Assembly: GCF_000308295.2 (NCBI RefSeq)
Contig: NZ_HG326652.1
Span: 2,328,818 to 2,392,817 of the forward strand
Direction of reading: 5' to 3'
Length of the DNA: 64,000 nt
Origin: Afipia birgiae 34632
Lineage (GTDB): Bacteria > Pseudomonadota > Alphaproteobacteria > Rhizobiales > Xanthobacteraceae
Within the stretch, counting starts at the first letter, position 1. Every line of letters starts with the position of its first letter. The translations under genes and the position numbers were made by a program. Positions 16,881 through 25,580 of the stretch are shown here, one piece after another. Under the pieces are notes generated by a model. That model had not been told where the DNA came from and did no database searches. It was given only the letters and a program-made list of their open reading frames with translations.

Positions 16881-18335
16881 TTAATTGCTCTTCGGAAAAC
16901 AGAATCCCGCGTCAGAGTCCTTCGCGCCGGTTGCCTGACACGTCAGCCCCTCTGCACAGCTCCATGACATGAAACTCCTGTCAGGCGCGGCGTTCGCGCC
17001 GACCGCGTAACACAACGCGCCCCACCCGTTCACATAGGTCGTACCGGTCAGCTCGGTCGAGCGACGTGCCTGCGGGCGCGCGGAGAATCCCCGCGAGAAA
17101 TCCGGCGGGCGGCCGTCGCGGAACGCGATCAGAACATCGCGGCGGCGTTCCTGATCGCCGAAGAAATGCGGCGACCCTGCCGCCACCACCGCACCCGCCG
17201 CCCATTCCAGCCGCTCCGCTCCCGGCAGATGAAAGCCGCCGATTGCGCGGGTCTGGTGGCATCCACTGCATGTCATGTCATTCAGCCTGCGCGCAAAGCC
17301 CGCCGGAGACAGAAGGTTTTGTAGCGGCGCATTGGCGGATGCTCTGCCCAGAGCGGTTACGATGTCGTCGTTTGTGAACAGTTCACGCGCTTTGTTGTTC
17401 AGATCGTCATGCGCCGGCGTCACGTTGATGGCGCTCGATGCAAGAAACCGATCCGGCAACACGATGGTCCCGCGATCGAGGTCCGCGATCCGGACCGGAT
17501 CGAGCAGCCATTGCCTGAAGTCTGCTGCAAGCGTGGCATCGGCCCGAATTCGCGCGGCGTCGATCTGGTTTTCCAGCGGCGACTCTTCGAAGCGCGTCCC
17601 GTCATAGCGAAACACCTTCATCAGGTAGTCCGCCCTGCCCTCGAAGTCGTTGACGTCTGCCGACGCGCGCGCGATCTGCACGTCGATCTCGATGCGATCG
17701 ATGGCCTCGCGCGTGACCCATTCGAGCGCGCCGCCCCTGGCGGCGAGCATTGCCGCGCTGTCTGCCGTCGGTGGTTGATCGGCCAGAGCGAGCCACCGCC
17801 GCGCCAGTTCGGAGCACGTCACATCAACGCTTGCAGGCTTCGCCTTCATGACAAGGTTAAGCGTCATCGGCAGCCGCGACGGCGGAGTATCCTTGCTGGT
17901 GGAATCGTTGTTGGCGATGGGCCGGTAGATCAGCCGGATCTCGCCGCACTCACCGGGCGATACATAAGCGCGGTCCATCCGGTTGACGATACCGGCCAGA
18001 TCGAACCGCGTGCCCGGTGCGTTGAGCGCATCGCGATCGAACAGATGAAGCTTGTCGAGATCGTCCCTGTGCTGGAGGACATAGCCGTTGAAATCGCGGT
18101 CGGTCGTGGTTTGCAACGGCGCCATCGACGGCAATGCGAACAACGCCGCGCCCGAGCTGTTGGCCTCCGCGCCGAGCAGCTTGCCGAGGCTCAGTCCCGA
18201 GTTGTCGAGACGTCGCAGAATTTCGGGATCGGTGATGGCAACGCCGCGCTCCATCGCAGCCGCGTGACCCGCCGTCGCCGCAAGGGCCGTCGGAAGCATC
18301 ACGCAAAGCGCCTGAAGGATTACGCGAACTCGCAT
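16881..18335 (-). CDS. Exported protein with a single CxxCH heme-binding motif, function unknown
   Basis: A 484-residue protein with an N-terminal signal peptide (MRVRVILQALCVMLPTALAA, cleavage near AGHAAA). The only obvious cofactor motif is CSGCH near residue 352, a c-type heme attachment site, and four further cysteines lie in the last 70 residues. The start at 18335 is chosen because it begins the signal peptide; an in-frame ATG at 18371 would add a basic stretch before it. The rest does not match a family I recognise. It is probably periplasmic. It stands alone, with an MFS gene about 100 bases upstream on the same strand. Confidence 0.75.
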   Translation of the reverse strand: MRVRVILQALCVMLPTALAATAGHAAAMERGVAITDPEILRRLDNSGLSLGKLLGAEANSSGAALFALPSMAPLQTTTDRDFNGYVLQHRDDLDKLHLFDRDALNAPGTRFDLAGIVNRMDRAYVSPGECGEIRLIYRPIANNDSTSKDTPPSRLPMTLNLVMKAKPASVDVTCSELARRWLALADQPPTADSAAMLAARGGALEWVTREAIDRIEIDVQIARASADVNDFEGRADYLMKVFRYDGTRFEESPLENQIDAARIRADATLAADFRQWLLDPVRIADLDRGTIVLPDRFLASSAINVTPAHDDLNNKARELFTNDDIVTALGRASANAPLQNLLSPAGFARRLNDMTCSGCHQTRAIGGFHLPGAERLEWAAGAVVAAGSPHFFGDQERRRDVLIAFRDGRPPDFSRGFSARPQARRSTELTGTTYVNGWGALCYAVGANAAPDRSFMSWSCAEGLTCQATGAKDSDAGFCFPKSN

Positions 18336-18437
18336 GACATCCGTTCTGCGACGCCGTTTGCCCTTTGCCAAGTCAAAGGTTGGAGAGCGTCCGCGAGAAA
18401 AAAAGAACGTACTTTCGGGAATAAACGCACAAGCCGT

Positions 18438-19721
18438 CTAGACAGGGGCATCGGCGGGATTTGCACCCTCCCGCCATTTGCGCAGCCGCGTGACCGCGAT
18501 GATCAGCAACGCCGCGCCGGCCAGCGCCCAGCACAGGATTGGCGTCCACTGCAGCAAGGCCTCATAGGCGGAATTTCTGGTCAGACCACCCGCCACGGCG
18601 GCGATCCGCGTGAATGTCGCCAGCGCCAGCGCCGAAAACATCAGGCCGAGCACCTTGCCTTCTGCGCCGCCGCTAACCGCGATGGCCGCGGCAACCGCGC
18701 TCATCAGGATGCAGCCCCACGCCGCACCCGCCAGGAACTGCATCGCGATCATGGTGTTAAGCCCGGTCGCGTTCTCCATGCCGAACACTGCGCCGGCGCC
18801 GAGCAACCCCGCGCCGCCGATCACCAGCAGCCCGCCGAGCCGCCGCGTGACGAAGCTCGCCGGAAACATCGCGATATTGAATCCGATCCAGTATACCGGC
18901 ATCAGCCATTGCAGGTCGGGCTGCTTGGCGAAACGCAGGAACAGCTGCCCGCTGTTGACGCTAAAATGCAGCTGATAGCCGAGCGCGAGAACCAGCACTG
19001 CGACAATGAAGATCAGCGTCAGCGTGCCCCACGATTTCGGCATCGCAAGCGGCTTGCGTTCCGGCGCGCTCAACTTGCCTTCACGCAACTGGTGTTCGAT
19101 CCACGACATCATCAGCGCGGTGAGCAGCAGCACCACGGTCGAGACCACGAAGGGTATTCGCGGATCGTGATTGCGCAACACGACGCCGAGATACGGCGAG
19201 ACCGCGCCTGCGATGCCGTAGCCGAGCATGACGAGACACGACAACATCGGGATCGACGGCTTCGCCGCGAACTTGCCGAGCAGCGCCAGCGGCGGCGCGC
19301 GCAACGCGGACGATGTGACCACCCATGTCAGCGTCAATGCGAGCAGCGCGATCTTCGCGTTCGGGCCGAGATCGGCCACGAACGGCAGCGCAATGAACGC
19401 GGCGCAGGACACCACAGTCAGCCAGATGACAACCCGGCTGAGGCGGCCGACGATCGGCGTCATGCGATCAGCCGCGATGCCCATCAGCGTGTCGGTGATG
19501 GTGAAGATCGCCTGATCGAGCAGAAGAATGACGACGACCGCAGACGGAGGAAGTCCGACCTTGGCGGCGAGTTGCGGCAGATAGACGACGTAGACCGTCC
19601 AGCCCAAAGTGAAGAACAGTTGCAGCAGCGCAAGGTAAATGCCGACCTTGCGGTTGCTCGCCGGCATCGTCGCGGACTCGTCCGCCGGCTCAACCCGGCC
19701 CGCCGTCTTCGTCTGGCTCAT
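18438..19721 (-). CDS. MFS-type membrane transporter
   Basis: A 427-residue protein with about twelve hydrophobic segments in two halves, and a typical MFS loop between helices 2 and 3 (DTLMGIAADRMTPIVGRLSR). That loop style and the length suggest the sugar/cation symporter-like part of the superfamily, but no substrate residues can be assigned. The ATG at 19721 is preferred because GGGGCGGGTGG precedes it; in-frame sequence upstream (to 19814) is not membrane-like. The neighbour downstream encodes the exported heme-motif protein. Confidence 0.85.
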   Translation of the reverse strand: MSQTKTAGRVEPADESATMPASNRKVGIYLALLQLFFTLGWTVYVVYLPQLAAKVGLPPSAVVVILLLDQAIFTITDTLMGIAADRMTPIVGRLSRVVIWLTVVSCAAFIALPFVADLGPNAKIALLALTLTWVVTSSALRAPPLALLGKFAAKPSIPMLSCLVMLGYGIAGAVSPYLGVVLRNHDPRIPFVVSTVVLLLTALMMSWIEHQLREGKLSAPERKPLAMPKSWGTLTLIFIVAVLVLALGYQLHFSVNSGQLFLRFAKQPDLQWLMPVYWIGFNIAMFPASFVTRRLGGLLVIGGAGLLGAGAVFGMENATGLNTMIAMQFLAGAAWGCILMSAVAAAIAVSGGAEGKVLGLMFSALALATFTRIAAVAGGLTRNSAYEALLQWTPILCWALAGAALLIIAVTRLRKWREGANPADAPV

Positions 19722-19890
19722 GTCCACCCGCCCCCGCGTGCACAGAGAATAACCGGCATGCTCGCCCTCGCAAGCGGCGGCGTCTGCCGCCTTTCCGGTT
19801 GGACGGCCCCGCATGGCGGCAGGTTCAACGCCAGATTCCTTCGCATAGCCAAGGCATTGGCTCGCTAATCAGGTTTTGGTGGAAATTTTG

Positions 19891-19919
19891 ATCGTTCAAC
19901 GGGACTCGCGGTGAACGAT
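19891..19919. promoter_or_regulatory. Perfect 8-bp inverted repeat in a divergent gap
   Basis: ATCGTTCA and TGAACGAT, separated by 13 bases, lie in the 262-base gap between the MFS gene (-) and the small ORF (+). It may be an operator or a leader hairpin; no matching regulator gene is adjacent. Confidence 0.25.
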
Positions 19920-19983
19920 TGGCTAACATCGGCGTTGGTGACTGCCGGGCAGACTTGACCAAGGCAGATCCGGGAGCCGCATC

Positions 19984-20265
19984 ATGACGACGGCCAAAGC
20001 AGCGACAGAGGCTGTCTCGTTCGACGAGCAACTGAAGCATGCCCGTGAACTCGTCGTCGAGGGACACCGCCTGCTTTACGTTGCCAACCGCGATCTCAAG
20101 GCCGGACGCAGCGTGGTCCGGCGCACGCAGCAGCTTCTCGCCGACACCGAGAGCGTCTTCCGTGCCAAGCGCCGCCTTCAGGCCAATACAGGATCAATCG
20201 GGCTTGCGGGCACGCCGCCCGCCTCGATGGCCTCGCCCGCCAGCAAGCAGAGATCTTCCCTGTAA
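19984..20265 (+). CDS. Small hypothetical protein overlapping the amidase gene tail-to-tail
   Basis: A 93-residue ORF with a good ribosome-binding site (GGGAG) before its ATG. The first 65 residues are charged and probably helical (FDEQLKHARELVVEGHRLLY), unlike the last 28, which are read from the opposite strand of the amidase gene. The two ORFs overlap by 88 bases, which is long for convergent genes. Either the stop of a shorter original gene was lost, or the overlap is genuine. No family is recognised. Confidence 0.5.
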   Translation: MTTAKAATEAVSFDEQLKHARELVVEGHRLLYVANRDLKAGRSVVRRTQQLLADTESVFRAKRRLQANTGSIGLAGTPPASMASPASKQRSSL

Positions 20266-21581
20266 CGTCCCGCGACGATCTGAACGCCGACAGGAACGCG
20301 GCCCACCAGCCCGGTCGAGATCGTCAGCCCCGGCATGCCGATGAACGGCAGCGCAATCTGCGGCATCTGCGCGCGGAGTACGCGGTGCAGGGATGCGTCG
20401 CCCTTGAGATCGAGTTGCCATGGGAACGGCAGTTCTCCGCACGGCGGCATGACGATCACGGCATAGGTCTCGAAAAACATCTCCCACGCGCGCACTAGCG
20501 TGGCGCGCCGTGTCAGCAGCTTCGAGAACACGGCAAGATCCAGCGATCGCGCGACCTTCTCCTGATCGCGCAGAATGGCCAGCGCGCCGGGATCGCCCTC
20601 GCGCTCGGCAGCATCCCGCAGAGCGTCATAGCCGTCCGATAGCCAGAGCTTCATCTGCAGGTCGGCGGCCTCCTCGAAGGGCGGTATTTCGGTGATCTCC
20701 TCGACGGTCCAGCCCGCACGCGCCAGCCGCTTGCCCGCGTCGGCAACGGCATCGCTGACCTCCTTCACGGTCTCCAGACCATCAGGCCGCAGGCAGATCG
20801 CCGCGCGCTTCTCGCGGACTGGACCTTCCAGCGGCGCAGGCACCCACCAGGGATCGCGCGGATCGCGCTTCGACATGGCGTGAAAGGCCAGCCGCACATC
20901 GCCAACGGTCCGCGCCAGCGGACCCGACACCGCCGTGATTTGCGGGCCGATCGCCCGCTCCGGGGACGACGCGTTGAAGGCCGGGATGCGCCCGAGCGTC
21001 GGCCGCAGGCCGTGGACCCCGCAGGCATAGGCCGGGTAGCGGACCGATCCCGCAATGTCGGTGCCATGGGCGATGTGTCCGATACCGGCTGTCAGGGCCG
21101 CCGCCGCGCCGCCTGACGATCCGCCGGGCGTGATCGATGGGTCGCGCGGGTTTCTCGTCTCGCCGTGGATCAGATTTGTCGTGAACCACCGGGCCGAAAA
21201 GGCCGGCGTGTTGGTGCGTCCGACGATGACCGCCCCCGCCTTGCGCAGATTATCGACCACCGGGCTGTTGGTCTGCGCCACAAGGTCACGCTGCAGCGTC
21301 AGTCCGTTCGTGGTAGCGAATCCGGCCTGATCGACGTTGACCTTGATGGTGATGGGCACACCGGCGAGCGTGCCCGCATCGGCGCCCTTCGCAATTGCGG
21401 CATCGACGGCATCGGCCTGTGCCAGCGTTTCTTCGGGCCGGTGATCGATCACCGCGTTGATCGCAGGATTGACCGTATTCAGCCGGGCCAGCGCAGCGGA
21501 TGCGGCCTCCCTTGCTGAAATCTTGCGGGAGCGGATCTGCGAGGCAAGTTCAGTAGCCGAGAGTCGCCAAATGTCGTTCAT
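20178..21581 (-). CDS. Amidase signature family enzyme
   Basis: A 467-residue amidase expected to hydrolyse an amide to acid and ammonia. The Ser-cisSer-Lys triad is visible: Lys80 in VPITIKVNVD, the glycine/serine-rich GGSSGGAAAA with Ser155/156, and nucleophile Ser179 in TDIAGSVRYP. The length and motifs are typical, so the enzyme should be active, but the substrate is unknown. The stop lies inside the small convergent ORF that ends at 20265. The next gene upstream (21740, +) is divergent, leaving about 158 bases for two promoters. Confidence 0.92.
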   Translation of the reverse strand: MNDIWRLSATELASQIRSRKISAREAASAALARLNTVNPAINAVIDHRPEETLAQADAVDAAIAKGADAGTLAGVPITIKVNVDQAGFATTNGLTLQRDLVAQTNSPVVDNLRKAGAVIVGRTNTPAFSARWFTTNLIHGETRNPRDPSITPGGSSGGAAAALTAGIGHIAHGTDIAGSVRYPAYACGVHGLRPTLGRIPAFNASSPERAIGPQITAVSGPLARTVGDVRLAFHAMSKRDPRDPWWVPAPLEGPVREKRAAICLRPDGLETVKEVSDAVADAGKRLARAGWTVEEITEIPPFEEAADLQMKLWLSDGYDALRDAAEREGDPGALAILRDQEKVARSLDLAVFSKLLTRRATLVRAWEMFFETYAVIVMPPCGELPFPWQLDLKGDASLHRVLRAQMPQIALPFIGMPGLTISTGLVGRVPVGVQIVAGRYREDLCLLAGEAIEAGGVPASPIDPVLA

Positions 21582-21739
21582 TGCAATTCCTGTTCAACAG
21601 CCGTTGCCGCTTCGATGTCGCGGCCGTTATAGTAACGGTGAAACGCTCCCGCTCAATGGCTGCACGTTCATTTTTGGATTTTAAGGGGCTTCGCCGTTTT
21701 GGCGATCGAAGCCGCATTGCAACAGTCAGGATCACGATC

Positions 21740-22102
21740 ATGAAGACAGTCATCGTCACTGCCGTCGCCGCGATTTTTCTGGGCGCGACCGGGATCGCGA
21801 ACGCCGCCGAGCCCGGCGACAAGGTCAAGATCTCCATCGAGAAATGGCGCAAGCCCGGCTCCAACAACATCGGGACCGCGGACATCACCGTCACCAACGA
21901 CAATGACTTCGCCGTCAAGGACATCCGCGTGAAATGCGACTACATGTCGAAGACCGGCGGCCGGAAGATCGAAACCGACCAGCGGCTGGCGCTGACGGTC
22001 AAGCCGAAGACCACCAAGCTGTTCAAGAAAACGAAATTCCCGTTTATCGATCAGGAAGCCGCGACCGGCGCTTGCAAGGTCACCGGCGCGACGCAGAGCT
22101 AA
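21740..22102 (+). CDS. Small exported protein, function unknown
   Basis: A 120-residue protein with a clear signal peptide (MKTVIVTAVAAIFLGATG, cleavage after ANA near residue 22). The mature part is basic, with a beta-rich pattern (GTADITVTNDNDFAVKDIRV) and two cysteines (KCDYM and GACKV) that could form a disulfide. The start at 21740 is preferred over in-frame upstream sequence because the signal peptide begins there and AGGATCACG precedes it. I do not recognise the family. Its 3' end faces the tctA gene across a double inverted repeat. Confidence 0.75.
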   Translation: MKTVIVTAVAAIFLGATGIANAAEPGDKVKISIEKWRKPGSNNIGTADITVTNDNDFAVKDIRVKCDYMSKTGGRKIETDQRLALTVKPKTTKLFKKTKFPFIDQEAATGACKVTGATQS

Positions 22103-22116
22103 TGTTGGAATGACTT

Positions 22117-22168
22117 CGTCATCCTTCGAGGCTCGCCGCAAGAGGCGGCTCGCACCTCAGGATGACGG
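22117..22168. repeat. Palindromic repeat, CGTCATCCTTCGAGG family, copy 1
   Basis: Inverted repeat of the form CGTCATCCTTCGAGGCTCGC ... CGCACCTCAGGATGACG. A second copy follows at 22206 in the opposite orientation. Both sit between the convergent ends of the small exported protein gene and tctA, a likely transcription stop for both. Confidence 0.85.
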
Positions 22169-22205
22169 CTCCTTTTGCGTTGATATGTTTCAGCGGATAC
22201 CGGTA

Positions 22206-22250
22206 TCGTCATCCTGAGGTGCGAGCTCTTGCGAGCCTCGAAGGATGACG
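22206..22250. repeat. Palindromic repeat, CGTCATCCTTCGAGG family, copy 2 (inverted)
   Basis: Second copy of the element at 22117, inverted (CGTCATCCTGAGGTGCGAGC ... CTCGAAGGATGACG), ending 12 bases before the stop end of tctA. The pair could fold together into one long hairpin. Confidence 0.85.
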
Positions 22251-22261
22251 CCCCACGATGG

Positions 22262-23773
22262 CTACGCCCGCGCCGGACTCTGTTTCCGCCCGAACAATTC
22301 AAATACCCGGTCGATCAGCGGCCAGAACAGCAGCACAATCGCCAGCGTCGTGATCGAACCGACCAGGCCGTTCGACCAGAACACCTTCACGGTACCGCCC
22401 GAACCGATCATGGCGAGACGGAACGCATCCTCGGCGCGGCTGCCGAGCACCAGCGCAAGCGTAAACGGCGCCAGCGGAATGCCGATCTTCTTGAACACGT
22501 AACCGACCACACCGAACAGCAGCATCAGCCAGATGTCGAACATCGCGTTCTGGATTGCATAAGCACCGATGGCGCAGGACACCACGATCATCGGCGCGAT
22601 GGCGGCGAACGGCACGCGCAGGATCGATGCGAAGATCGGCACAGTCGTCAGCACCAGCACGAGGCCGACGACGTTGCCGAGATACATCGACGCGATCAGG
22701 CCCCAGACGAAATCCTTGTGCTCCACAAATAGCAGCGGACCGGGGTTGAGCCCCCACACCATCAGACCGCCAAGCAGGATCGCCGCGGTGCCGGAGCCGG
22801 GGATGCCGAGCGCCAGCATCGGCAGCAGCGCGGCGGTGCCGGACGCGTGGGCCGCTGTTTCCGGCGCGAACACGCCCTCAATGCGGCCCTTGCCGAACGA
22901 CTCCTTGTCCTTGGAAAAACGCTTGGCGAGGTTGTAGCCCATGAACGACGCGGCGATGGCACCGCCCGGCGTGATGCCAAGCCAGCATCCGATCACGGAC
23001 GAGCGAATGAGCGTCGCCCAGTATTTCGGCAGATCCTTCCAGACGTTCCAAACTGTCCGCAGGCTGATGCGTGCCGCGTGGCCGCGCAGCGCAAGGCGCT
23101 CCTCCATGGTCAGCAGGATTTCGCTGATGCCGAACAAACCGATCACCGCGACAAGGAAATTGACGCCGCGCAGAAGATCGTTCGACCCGAACGTCATGCG
23201 CAACTGGCCCGACACGGTATCGAGGCCGACGCCCGCGAGCAGCAATCCCAGTGCCATGGAAATGACGGTCTTGTGCTTGGCCTCGCGGCCGAGGCCGACG
23301 AACGAACAGAACGTCAGAAGATAGACCGCGAAGAACTCCGGCGGCCCGAACTTGAGCGCGAAACCGGCGATACTCGGCGCCAGGAACGTGATCAGCATCA
23401 CCGCGACCAGTGATCCGATGAACGACGAGGTGAACGCCGCGGTCAGCGCTTCCGCCGCCCTGCCCTGTTGCGCCATTGGATAGCCGTCGAAGGTGGTCGC
23501 GACCGACCATGCCTCGCCGGGAATGTTGAACAGGATCGAGGTGATCGCGCCGCCGAACAGCGCGCCCCAGTAAATGCACGACAACATCACGATGGCCGAT
23601 GTCGGATCCATCGAGAACGTCAGCGGCAGCAGGATCGCCACGCCGTTGGGACCGCCGAGCCCCGGTAATACGCCGACGAAAATACCGAGCACGAGCCCGA
23701 CCATCATCAGCGCAAGAATTTTCCAGGTGAAGAGAACCGCGAAGCCGTGAAACAGCAGACCGAGTGCTTCCAT
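22262..23773 (-). CDS. tctA: Tripartite tricarboxylate transporter, large membrane subunit TctA
   Basis: A 503-residue TctA-type membrane protein with about twelve hydrophobic segments. Family landmarks are the opening GVLPGLGGPNGVAILLPL and the second-half repeat GITPGGAIAASFMGYNLAKR. It should form the ion-coupled channel of a tripartite carboxylate transporter with TctB (23795-24334) and the periplasmic receptor TctC (24486-25466). Gene order on the minus strand is tctC, tctB, tctA. The cluster follows an aminotransferase gene, suggesting import of an organic acid linked to glyoxylate or 2-hydroxyacid metabolism, which is inference. Confidence 0.93.
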   Translation of the reverse strand: MEALGLLFHGFAVLFTWKILALMMVGLVLGIFVGVLPGLGGPNGVAILLPLTFSMDPTSAIVMLSCIYWGALFGGAITSILFNIPGEAWSVATTFDGYPMAQQGRAAEALTAAFTSSFIGSLVAVMLITFLAPSIAGFALKFGPPEFFAVYLLTFCSFVGLGREAKHKTVISMALGLLLAGVGLDTVSGQLRMTFGSNDLLRGVNFLVAVIGLFGISEILLTMEERLALRGHAARISLRTVWNVWKDLPKYWATLIRSSVIGCWLGITPGGAIAASFMGYNLAKRFSKDKESFGKGRIEGVFAPETAAHASGTAALLPMLALGIPGSGTAAILLGGLMVWGLNPGPLLFVEHKDFVWGLIASMYLGNVVGLVLVLTTVPIFASILRVPFAAIAPMIVVSCAIGAYAIQNAMFDIWLMLLFGVVGYVFKKIGIPLAPFTLALVLGSRAEDAFRLAMIGSGGTVKVFWSNGLVGSITTLAIVLLFWPLIDRVFELFGRKQSPARA

Positions 23774-23794
23774 GATCGTATCCCCGGTCCCGGT

Positions 23795-24334
23795 CTAGCG
23801 TCCGAAGGCCGCTTCGAGCGGTCCCTTCGGCATGATGACGTCGAAGGCGACATCGAACGTCCCGAACATGATCGCGACGAAGATGAATGCGGTGAGCAGC
23901 GACTTCCACCAGGCGATCTTGCCGATGATCGCCATGAAGCCCGAGATCAGCAGGAAGCTCGCCACATAAAGGCCGAGCCATTGCATCGCCAGACAGAACA
24001 GCAGCGTCGGCACGAACACCTGCAGCACGCGGCGAAGCTGCGCGCGGGTGACGAAGGTTTCCAGTCCTTCGGTGCGCTTGATGGCTACGCTGACGAGTCC
24101 GTAGAGCGCCGCGCCGCCCAGAATGATCGAAAGATAGAACGGGAAATAACCGGCCTGCGGACCTGTATCGTCCCACGATGCTCCGGTGCGCCAGTTGTCG
24201 AAGCCAAGCAGCGCGGCGAGCCCGAGCAGCAGCACCATTACCACCATTTCAACCGTACGGTTGCTGGTGATCGCGGGTGAATTCTCGTCCGGCGCGGTCG
24301 GATCTTCGACGACGATTTCGATGTCTTGGGCCAT
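23795..24334 (-). CDS. tctB: Tripartite tricarboxylate transporter, small membrane subunit TctB
   Basis: A 179-residue protein with four hydrophobic segments after a short acidic N-terminus, the TctB layout; the segment TGPQAGYFPFYLSIILGG is typical of the family. It lies 21 bases upstream of tctA on the minus strand. Between it and tctC is a 150-base gap filled by a repeat. Confidence 0.88.
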   Translation of the reverse strand: MAQDIEIVVEDPTAPDENSPAITSNRTVEMVVMVLLLGLAALLGFDNWRTGASWDDTGPQAGYFPFYLSIILGGAALYGLVSVAIKRTEGLETFVTRAQLRRVLQVFVPTLLFCLAMQWLGLYVASFLLISGFMAIIGKIAWWKSLLTAFIFVAIMFGTFDVAFDVIMPKGPLEAAFGR

Positions 24335-24356
24335 GGTTCACGCATTTGCTGTCTTG

Positions 24357-24480
24357 AACCTCTCCCCGCACGCGGGGAGAGGTCGAACCGCGAAGGCGGT
24401 TCGGGTAAGGGCAAACCGGTCGCGAAGGATATCAAGTCCCCTCACCCCGGCCCTCTCCCCGCAAGCGGGGCGAGGGAGAA
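24357..24480. repeat. Double short inverted repeat (CTCTCCCCGC..GCGGGG) between tctC and tctB
   Basis: Two hairpin units, CCTCTCCCCGCACGCGGGGAGAGG and CCTCTCCCCGCAAGCGGGGCGAGGG, lie about 80 bases apart in the gap within the tct operon. They resemble the element at 6106. Their position just after tctC could raise receptor mRNA relative to the membrane subunits. Confidence 0.7.
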
Positions 24481-24485
24481 AACCG

Positions 24486-25466
24486 CTATTTTGCGACGAA
24501 GCCCGCTTCGGTCATCAGCGACTTGTTCAAGGCATCGTCCTCTTCAAGGAATTTGAGCATGTCCTTGCCGTTGAGATAGACTGGCTTCAAGGCCTGCTTC
24601 TCCATGTATTCCTTGTATTCCGCAGTCTGCGTCACCTTCTTGAACAGATCGTCGTAGAACGCGGTCTGCTCGGGCGTGACCTTGCCGGGAAGGAACATCG
24701 CGCGCAGCATCAGGTACTGCATGTCGAGACCTTCTTCCTTGCAGGTCGGAATGTCGTTCCAGGACTGCGTCTCGGTGACCTTGGTCTTGTAGGAGATGCG
24801 TTCCTTGTCGAACACGCATAGCGCACGCACCTGACCGGCGCGCCACACTTCGAGATTCTCCGACGGATTGTTGACGTTGGCCTCGGTGTGGTTGCCGACG
24901 AGTTGGGTCGCCGCTTCGCCGCCCGACTTGTAAGGCAGATAGGAGAACTTCGCGCCGGTCTTCTTTTCCATGAAGACCGTGAGAACGTGATCCTCGCGCT
25001 TCGAACCGGTGCCGCCCATCTTGAACGGCGAGCTTGAGGCCTTCGCCGCAGCAATGAAGTCCTTCACGGTCTTCGGGCCGGCGACGTTGTCCCACAATAC
25101 GAACTGGTCCATCGCGATCACCGAGACCGGCGTCAGCTCGCGCCAGTTGAACGGAATCTTCGCCGACAGCGGCAGCATGTAGATCAGCGAATAGGCAATC
25201 AGCACCTTGTTGGGATCGCCGTCGCTGCCCTTCATGTACATCAGCGCTTCCGCGCCGGACGCCCCGCCCTTCAGCGACACGATGACGGGCTGCTTCATCA
25301 GGTCGTTCTTCTGGATCGCGGCCTGCATCATGCGCGCCATCTGGTCGGATGCACCGCCGGCACCTGCCGCAACCACGATCTCGACCGGCTTGGCCGGCTC
25401 CCATGCCACTGCGGGCGTCGCCGCCAGCAGTGCAAGCATACTCGTCGCCTTGATGAGATTCTTCAT
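24486..25466 (-). CDS. tctC: Tripartite tricarboxylate transporter receptor TctC (Bug family)
   Basis: A 326-residue periplasmic receptor with a signal peptide (MKNLIKATSMLALLAATPAVA) and the Bug-family mature start WEPAKPVEIVVAAGAGGASD. It binds a carboxylate and hands it to TctB/TctA. The family is large and specificity cannot be read from sequence. It is first of the three tct genes and lies 110 bases downstream of the aminotransferase gene on the same strand, so a common transcript is possible. Confidence 0.92.
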   Translation of the reverse strand: MKNLIKATSMLALLAATPAVAWEPAKPVEIVVAAGAGGASDQMARMMQAAIQKNDLMKQPVIVSLKGGASGAEALMYMKGSDGDPNKVLIAYSLIYMLPLSAKIPFNWRELTPVSVIAMDQFVLWDNVAGPKTVKDFIAAAKASSSPFKMGGTGSKREDHVLTVFMEKKTGAKFSYLPYKSGGEAATQLVGNHTEANVNNPSENLEVWRAGQVRALCVFDKERISYKTKVTETQSWNDIPTCKEEGLDMQYLMLRAMFLPGKVTPEQTAFYDDLFKKVTQTAEYKEYMEKQALKPVYLNGKDMLKFLEEDDALNKSLMTEAGFVAK

Positions 25467-25556
25467 GCGGTCTCTCCCTGTGTCTTTCCCTGAAGTCCGG
25501 CTTGTGCCGGACCTTGATTATGTTTCCGCTATCCTGCGGATTTTGAATTCAAACCC

Positions 25557-25580
25557 GTAACGTCGCCAACGCGGCGTTAC
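25557..25580 (-). terminator. Weak hairpin overlapping the aminotransferase stop codon
   Basis: GTAACG and CGTTAC form a 6-bp stem, with possible inner pairing, around the stop codon of the aminotransferase gene. No good U-run follows. It could be a partial terminator or mRNA 3' end before tctC. Confidence 0.3.

Noticed and set aside
17409-19868. Open frame of about 819 codons on the plus strand
   Set aside because: It runs antisense through the heme-motif protein and MFS genes and has the Arg/Gln/His-rich composition of GC-rich shadow frames, with no family motif.
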